Program-made: the position numbers and the translations under genes
From: H2-BAC3 sp045863035
GTDB taxonomy: Bacteria > Bacteroidota > Ignavibacteria > Ignavibacteriales > Ignavibacteriaceae
Direction: 5' to 3'
Length of the DNA stretch: 20,470 nucleotides
NCBI GenBank assembly: GCA_045863035.1
Contig: BTUV01000053.1
Span: 1 to 20,470 of the forward strand
Shown: positions 16,267 to 20,470 of the stretch, one piece after another
How the letters are laid out: each line of letters starts with the position of its first letter
How positions within the stretch are numbered: the stretch's first letter is position 1
Notes under the pieces: model-generated
Seen by the model: only the letters and a program-made list of their open reading frames with translations
What the model was told of the DNA's origin: nothing
Databases searched by the model: none

Positions 16267-19098
16267 ATGAAAATTATAAGAAATCTGGCAGCATTATTTT
16301 TGCTTTTGCCTTTTTTCCTTTCTGCTCAGATTACCTGGACTCCCTATTTTGCTTCTCATTCAGATTCGGTAACAGTTCTTTTTGATGCAACACAAGGTAA
16401 TGCAGGACTTTTGGGCTACACGGGGGATGTTTATGCTCATACCGGAGTGATTACCAGCGCAAGCACTTCAAACTCTGACTGGAAATATGTAAAAACCAAC
16501 TGGGGAGTAAATACCCCGGAAACAAAACTTACCCGGATCGGAACGGATTTATACGAATTTAAAATTAAACCGTCAGTACGTTCATTCTATGGTGTTCCTG
16601 CAAACGAGTCTATTTTGAAAATTGCGTTCGTGTTCCGCAGCTCTGCATCTCCATATCGTGAGGGGAAAACTGCCGAAGGGGGGGATATTTTTGTAAACCT
16701 TTCAACCGGAGGGCTTGATGTTGCGATAACACTGCCGGAGTCCGACCCGACCATTTTAGCCCTGAACGGCGTTCTTCCTATTCAGGCGCTCTCGACTGGT
16801 TCAACAAATCTCGCGCTCTATATAGACGGCGCGCAAGTAGGAACTACATCATCCTTTTTAATCAATTACGATTATACAGGTTCTTCTGCAGGAAAGAAGT
16901 GGGTTAAAGCGGTTGCTACTTCCTCAACAGGAAGCACCAAAACAGACTCTTTATATGTTGTTGTCCGTCCTCCGGTTACAGTGCAGGCGCTGCCGGCTAA
17001 TATCAAAGACGGAGTAAACTATACTTCAGTTACATCAGTAACTCTCTCTCTTTATGCTCCCGGCAAGGAGTATATATACATTATCGGTGACTTTACCAAC
17101 TGGCAGGTTGATCCGAATCTCTATATGAAGAAAACTCCTGAAGGTAACCGTTTCTGGGCTGAGGTTCCGGGACTCTCACCTGGTGTTGAATACGGTTTCC
17201 AGTATCTGGTTGACGGCACACTACGGGTAACAGACCCTTATGTGGATAAAGTGCTTGACCCCTGGAATGACCGGTATATCAGCAACGCAGTTTATCCCGG
17301 TCTGAAACAATACCCCACTGGGAAGACTTCAGGTATAGTCGGCGTTGTTTTGACTGCACAGAGCGCCTATCAGTGGCAGAATACCGGCTTTACGCGCCCG
17401 GCAAAAACCGATCTTGTTATATATGAACTGCTTATCCGTGATTTTACCACAGCCAGAACTTATCAATCGGTTATTGATACCCTTTCCTATCTGAAACGCC
17501 TCGGCATCAATGCAATTCAGCTAATGCCGGTGATGGAGTTTGAAGGAAACGAAAGCTGGGGATATAACCCGATGTTTATGTTTGCTCCTGATAAATACTA
17601 CGGTCCCAAGAATAAGCTGAAAGAGCTTATTGACAAAGCCCACGGAATGGGAATGGCCGTAATTCTTGATATCGTTCTTAATCATCAGTTCGGGCTTTCT
17701 CCTCTTGTGCGCCTATGGTGGGATTCTGCCAATAATCAGCCCGCGGCAAACAGTCCCTATTTCAATCAGGTTGCGCGACATCCTTTTAATGTGGGTTATG
17801 ATTTTAACCACGAAAGCCAGGCAACTAAAGATTTTGTTGACCGCGTAAATACTTACTGGCTGACTGAATATAAAGTTGACGGATTCCGTTATGACCTGAG
17901 CAAAGGATTCACCCAGACTAATAGTGGCAGCAATGTGGGGCAGTGGGGGCAGTATGACCAGTCACGCATCAATCTGCTCAAGAGAATGTCTGATGTTGTG
18001 TGGCAGACAGATCCTTCTGCTTATGTCATCCTTGAGCATTTTGCTGATAACAGTGAAGAAACCGTGCTTGCCAATTACGGTACCATGCTCTGGTCAAACC
18101 ATAATCACTCCTATAACGAAGCAACCATGGGATGGCTTGCGAATTCTGACTTCTCATGGATTTCCTGGAAGAATAAAGGATGGCAGCAGCCGCATGGTAT
18201 TGGATATATGGAAAGCCATGACGAAGAGCGGCTGATGTATAAAAATCTTCAGTATGGAAATGCCTCCGGCTCGTATAGTATTAAAAATCTCGCTGTTGCT
18301 CTAAACCGTCAGAAACTTGCGGCCGCATTTTTCTTTACCGTACCCGGTCCCAAGATGATCTGGCAGTTTGGTGAACTTGGTTTTGATTTATCCATCAACT
18401 ATCCCTGCGGAACTGATGCCTGCCGCCTGAGTAATAAACCACCGAAGTGGGATTATCTGCAGATACCGGAACGGGTAAAACTGAATAAGGTTTATTCAGC
18501 ACTGGCAAATCTGAAGGTGAATTATCCGGCGTTCAGTACAAATGATTTCAGTATAGCCGGCAGCGGTGCGGTTAAAAAGATTCATCTGTATCATTCCTCA
18601 ATGAATGTTGTGGTGATTGGTAACTTCGATGTAAATACACAGTCAGGTATTCCCGTTTTCCCGAATGCCGGTACCTGGTATAACTATTTTGACGGCACAT
18701 CCATGAACGTTACCGATCCGAATATGTCGTTACAGCTTCAGCCGGGTGAGTTTCGTATATACACTTCTGTTCAGCTTCCTGCTCCTGAACCGGGGCTGCT
18801 CACCGGCACGGAGGAAATTGCAGGAGAGATTCCGTCTGAATATGCCTTATCGCAGAACTTTCCGAACCCATTTAATCCGGAAACCGTTATCCGTTTCGCG
18901 GTGAAGCAAGCTGATATGGTAACGATTGATGTATATGATGTAATGGGATCAAAAGTTGCGTCAGTACTGAATGAATATAAAACTGCCGGAACATACGAAG
19001 TGAGTTTTGATGCATCGGGGCTTTCTTCCGGAGTCTATTTCTACCGGATGACAGCAGGGGGATTCAGCGAACTGAAAAAACTGGTGGTTCTGAAATAA
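16267..19098 (+). CDS. Secreted GH13 alpha-amylase family enzyme with T9SS sorting domain
   Basis: Extracellular alpha-glucan-acting hydrolase or transglycosidase of 943 residues. Residues 1-20 are a signal peptide ending SA/Q. Residues 21-145 form an N-terminal beta domain of the type found before Bacteroidota amylases, 150-235 an Ig-like module, and 255-340 a CBM48-like domain (GDFTNW at 274-279). The GH13 barrel follows from about 380. All four conserved regions are present: DIVLNH (468-473), GFRYD with nucleophile Asp543, VILEHF with acid/base Glu590, and ESHDEE with Asp652. Cys714 and Cys719 sit in a loop before NKPPKWDYL and may form a disulfide. An all-beta GH13 C domain (about 735-835) leads to a type A T9SS sorting domain from 863 (QNFPNPFNPET to KKLVVLK), which directs transport across the outer membrane and surface attachment or release. 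The exact substrate and GH13 subfamily (amylase, pullulanase or branching type) are not decided by sequence. A ribosome binding site supports the start. Confidence 0.93.
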   Translation: MKIIRNLAALFLLLPFFLSAQITWTPYFASHSDSVTVLFDATQGNAGLLGYTGDVYAHTGVITSASTSNSDWKYVKTNWGVNTPETKLTRIGTDLYEFKIKPSVRSFYGVPANESILKIAFVFRSSASPYREGKTAEGGDIFVNLSTGGLDVAITLPESDPTILALNGVLPIQALSTGSTNLALYIDGAQVGTTSSFLINYDYTGSSAGKKWVKAVATSSTGSTKTDSLYVVVRPPVTVQALPANIKDGVNYTSVTSVTLSLYAPGKEYIYIIGDFTNWQVDPNLYMKKTPEGNRFWAEVPGLSPGVEYGFQYLVDGTLRVTDPYVDKVLDPWNDRYISNAVYPGLKQYPTGKTSGIVGVVLTAQSAYQWQNTGFTRPAKTDLVIYELLIRDFTTARTYQSVIDTLSYLKRLGINAIQLMPVMEFEGNESWGYNPMFMFAPDKYYGPKNKLKELIDKAHGMGMAVILDIVLNHQFGLSPLVRLWWDSANNQPAANSPYFNQVARHPFNVGYDFNHESQATKDFVDRVNTYWLTEYKVDGFRYDLSKGFTQTNSGSNVGQWGQYDQSRINLLKRMSDVVWQTDPSAYVILEHFADNSEETVLANYGTMLWSNHNHSYNEATMGWLANSDFSWISWKNKGWQQPHGIGYMESHDEERLMYKNLQYGNASGSYSIKNLAVALNRQKLAAAFFFTVPGPKMIWQFGELGFDLSINYPCGTDACRLSNKPPKWDYLQIPERVKLNKVYSALANLKVNYPAFSTNDFSIAGSGAVKKIHLYHSSMNVVVIGNFDVNTQSGIPVFPNAGTWYNYFDGTSMNVTDPNMSLQLQPGEFRIYTSVQLPAPEPGLLTGTEEIAGEIPSEYALSQNFPNPFNPETVIRFAVKQADMVTIDVYDVMGSKVASVLNEYKTAGTYEVSFDASGLSSGVYFYRMTAGGFSELKKLVVLK

Positions 19099-19155
19099 CG
19101 ACAAATGTCGGTATTGTAAATCCCCGTAATTAAACTAAAGGGCATTTGATATTAT

Positions 19156-19186
19156 ATAGCAGAGCCGCGGCGTGGCTCTGCTATTT
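19156..19186. terminator. Hairpin terminator between convergent genes
   Basis: ATAGCAGAGCC (19156-19166) pairs perfectly with GGCTCTGCTAT (19174-19184) around a 7-nt loop, followed by a short T stretch. It lies between the amylase gene (stop at 19098) and the convergent minus-strand gene ending at 19230, and could serve both. Confidence 0.7.
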
Positions 19187-19229
19187 CAGGCAATGGGGAA
19201 ATTTAATAAGTTGTGTATTGCTGACCTGC

Positions 19230-19505
19230 TCAGGCCGCCGGAGCGGATGACTTATCTGCGGCAGGTTTTGCTTCAGCAGCCGGTTTTGTTTCGGATGCGG
19301 CGCTGCCGGAAGAGGCCGGTGCAGTGCTTTTGTAATCGGTCTGGTAGAACCCGGATCCCTTAAAAATAGGCGCTATTCCCGAACCGATCTTCCTTTTTAC
19401 AGGTCCGCTGCATGAGGGGCAGTTGCTTAACGGTGCGGAACTCATGCTCTGAAAATGTTCGAACTGGTGACCGCAGGAATCGCAGATATAATCATAAGTT
19501 GGCAT
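19230..19505 (-). CDS. FmdB-type zinc-ribbon protein
   Basis: A 91-residue small protein of the FmdB zinc-ribbon family, named for a putative regulator of formamidase genes. The hallmark MPTYDYICDSCGHQFEHFQS is present, with two CxxC knuckles (Cys8/Cys11 and Cys29/Cys32) that should bind one zinc ion. The GSGFYQTDY segment (51-58) is also family-typical. Residues 60-91 are a low-complexity Ala/Ser/Pro/Lys tail containing KPAAEAKPAADK, probably disordered. The start is supported by AGGA 5 nt upstream (19511-19514). The gene is monocistronic, converges on the amylase gene and diverges from the lipoprotein gene at 19611. The biological role of the family is poorly known. Confidence 0.92.
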   Translation of the reverse strand: MPTYDYICDSCGHQFEHFQSMSSAPLSNCPSCSGPVKRKIGSGIAPIFKGSGFYQTDYKSTAPASSGSAASETKPAAEAKPAADKSSAPAA

Positions 19506-19610
19506 AATTTTCCTGTCTTCAATTTTTACTTGGATGCAAAATTAATGAATATCTCATAATTTTTCTCTATTTTACCTTTTTGATGCAAAATCTTTGTTAA
19601 CGATTTACCA
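19506..19610. promoter_or_regulatory. Divergent promoter region between zinc-ribbon and lipoprotein genes
   Basis: On the minus strand, TAATTTTG (19544-19537) matches the Bacteroidota -7 consensus TAnnTTTG and lies 32 nt before the zinc-ribbon start, although no clear -33 TTG was found. The direct repeat GATGCAAAAT occurs at 19533-19542 and 19582-19591, one copy overlapping that box and the other upstream of the plus-strand gene. It could bind a shared regulator. No clear plus-strand promoter was identified. Confidence 0.4.
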
Positions 19611-20270
19611 ATGAAAAAAGTTCTCGCGATTCTCCTTCTTACATTCGGACTTCAGGGATGCCTGAATTACGAACAGGATATTTCCCTTAACCCGGATGGT
19701 TCCGGCATAATGATTCTGACCTATTGGATGAAAGTATCCGACCCAAAGAATACAATTTTGCTTGATCAGACCGGTCTTTTCAACCAGGATACAATCCAAA
19801 ACCAGTTTTCTACTGCCTATACGGTGGTGAAAGATATTACGGTGGTCACAGATACAGTTGATTCAGTCTCACGGGCAACAGTCCGGCTGGAATTTACTCA
19901 CATTGACTCCCTTAACCAGACCGAAGCATTCCGTGGCTCGAATTTCTCCCTGAAGGATGGAGCTGCCGGCCAGAAAGTATTTTCCCAGTTTATCTCACCC
20001 ATAGTTACCGGATTCGGTTTTACCGGTGATGACTATACGGTTACCTATAAGTATAATTTCCCCGGAGAGATCATCCAGCACAACGCTACTTCAAGGGAAG
20101 AAAAATATCTCATCTGGAGTTACTCAATGGCAGAGCTTGGTAAAGGAAAAACCATTTCTGTCACCTATCGTGCGTACAAATTGAAGGAAACTCCTTATTG
20201 GATATATGCCTTATCAGGTGCAGTGCTGCTCATTGTCCTGGTGTTCCTTTTCCGCAAAAAGCGGGGCTGA
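19611..20270 (+). CDS. Membrane-anchored lipoprotein, LppM/DUF3153-like
   Basis: A 219-residue envelope protein. Residues 1-17 are a lipoprotein signal peptide with the lipobox LQGC (Cys17). An extracytoplasmic beta-rich domain follows (about 20-190), beginning YEQDISLNPDGSG, a pattern seen in LppM/DUF3153-type lipoproteins where a strand with an NPDGSG turn opens the domain. Residues 196-215 are a hydrophobic transmembrane segment, followed by the basic end RKKRG, so the C-terminus lies in the cytoplasm. With both a lipid anchor and a C-terminal helix it most likely sits in the inner membrane. Residues after Cys17 (LNYE) lack the acidic surface-export pattern seen in the giant lipoprotein. 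It stands alone, divergent from the zinc-ribbon gene and followed by a strong terminator. Function is unknown and the family link is by general pattern only. Confidence 0.8.
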   Translation: MKKVLAILLLTFGLQGCLNYEQDISLNPDGSGIMILTYWMKVSDPKNTILLDQTGLFNQDTIQNQFSTAYTVVKDITVVTDTVDSVSRATVRLEFTHIDSLNQTEAFRGSNFSLKDGAAGQKVFSQFISPIVTGFGFTGDDYTVTYKYNFPGEIIQHNATSREEKYLIWSYSMAELGKGKTISVTYRAYKLKETPYWIYALSGAVLLIVLVFLFRKKRG

Positions 20271-20293
20271 GAAATTTTTAACTCATCCGGTTG

Positions 20294-20335
20294 AAAACGG
20301 GAATGTATTTTTATTGAATACATTCCCGTTTTTGT
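20294..20335 (+). terminator. Intrinsic terminator after the lipoprotein gene
   Basis: A 16-bp perfect stem pairs AAAACGGGAATGTATT (20294-20309) with AATACATTCCCGTTTT (20317-20332) around a 7-nt loop and leads into TGTTTT. It starts 24 nt after the stop codon. The A-rich left flank would let it act on the minus strand too. Confidence 0.9.
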
Positions 20336-20342
20336 TTTAAGG

Positions 20343-20390
20343 GGTTTCCCCGACTCCCCTTCGACTCCGCTCAGGGACAGATCGGAAACC
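20343..20390. repeat. REP-like imperfect palindrome with CCCTTCGACTCCGCTCAGGG
   Basis: GGTTTCC (20343-20349) pairs with GGAAACC (20384-20390), enclosing CCCTTCGACTCCGCTCAGGG (20357-20376), whose ends also pair. From memory, this core is a recurrent intergenic sequence in many environmental bacterial genomes. Only one copy is in this window, so repetition is not shown here. Confidence 0.5.
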
Positions 20391-20417
20391 GGGAGGGGGT
20401 GTTGTGTAAAAAAAATC

Positions 20418-20442
20418 GTAGAGACGATGCAATCGCTGCGAC
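20418..20442. repeat. Degraded GTAGAGACG-type dyad repeat
   Basis: GTAGAGACGATGCAATCGCTGCGAC forms an imperfect dyad: CGAT (20425-20428) pairs with ATCG (20432-20435), with partial pairing of the outer arms. It recalls the GTAGAGACG...CGTCTCTAC intergenic palindromes common in some bacteria, with the right arm diverged. No gene is visible between 20271 and the window end. Confidence 0.35.
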
Positions 20443-20470
20443 AAATTTTATATATACGAAAGATTCATGC

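Overview
The window looks like chromosomal DNA from a member of the Bacteroidota/Ignavibacteriota (FCB) group. The clearest evidence is a type IX secretion (T9SS) C-terminal sorting domain on the amylase at 16267-19098, with the QNFPNPFNPET start typical of Ignavibacteria-like genomes. Two lipoproteins and one TAnnTTTG promoter-like box agree with this. No tRNA, rRNA, CRISPR array, transposase or phage gene was seen.

Layout. Positions 1-564 hold no gene I can defend. 565-3249 encodes a cytoplasmic PAS/histidine-kinase/response-regulator hybrid whose first receiver and ATPase domain both look degenerate. 3338-15655, about 60% of the window, is one unbroken 4105-residue lipoprotein made of 42 tandem Ig-like domains. 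15737-16159 is a UPF0047/YjbQ protein. 16267-19098 is a secreted GH13 alpha-glucan-active enzyme with CBM48 and a T9SS sorting domain. 19230-19505 (minus strand) is a small FmdB-type zinc-ribbon protein. Divergent from it, 19611-20270 is a lipoprotein with a C-terminal membrane anchor. The right end (20343-20442) carries two short dyad repeats of the REP-like intergenic kind.

Most genes look like separate transcription units: convincing hairpins follow the giant gene, the GH13 gene and the last lipoprotein. The main theme is the cell envelope and outside: a giant lipoprotein that may be surface-exposed, a T9SS-secreted glucan hydrolase and a membrane lipoprotein. The hybrid kinase lies just upstream of the giant gene, but the sequence does not prove a regulatory link.

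The most unusual object is the giant lipoprotein. Its central half (6152-13102) is a higher-order repeat: four consecutive superunits of six different domain classes (A-B-C-D-E-F), 580, 579, 579 and 579 residues long. Each class keeps its own fingerprints from one superunit to the next: presence or absence of a single cysteine, a loop insertion, and the linker type. The DNA copies nevertheless differ at many synonymous sites, so this is not a recent expansion or an assembly artefact.
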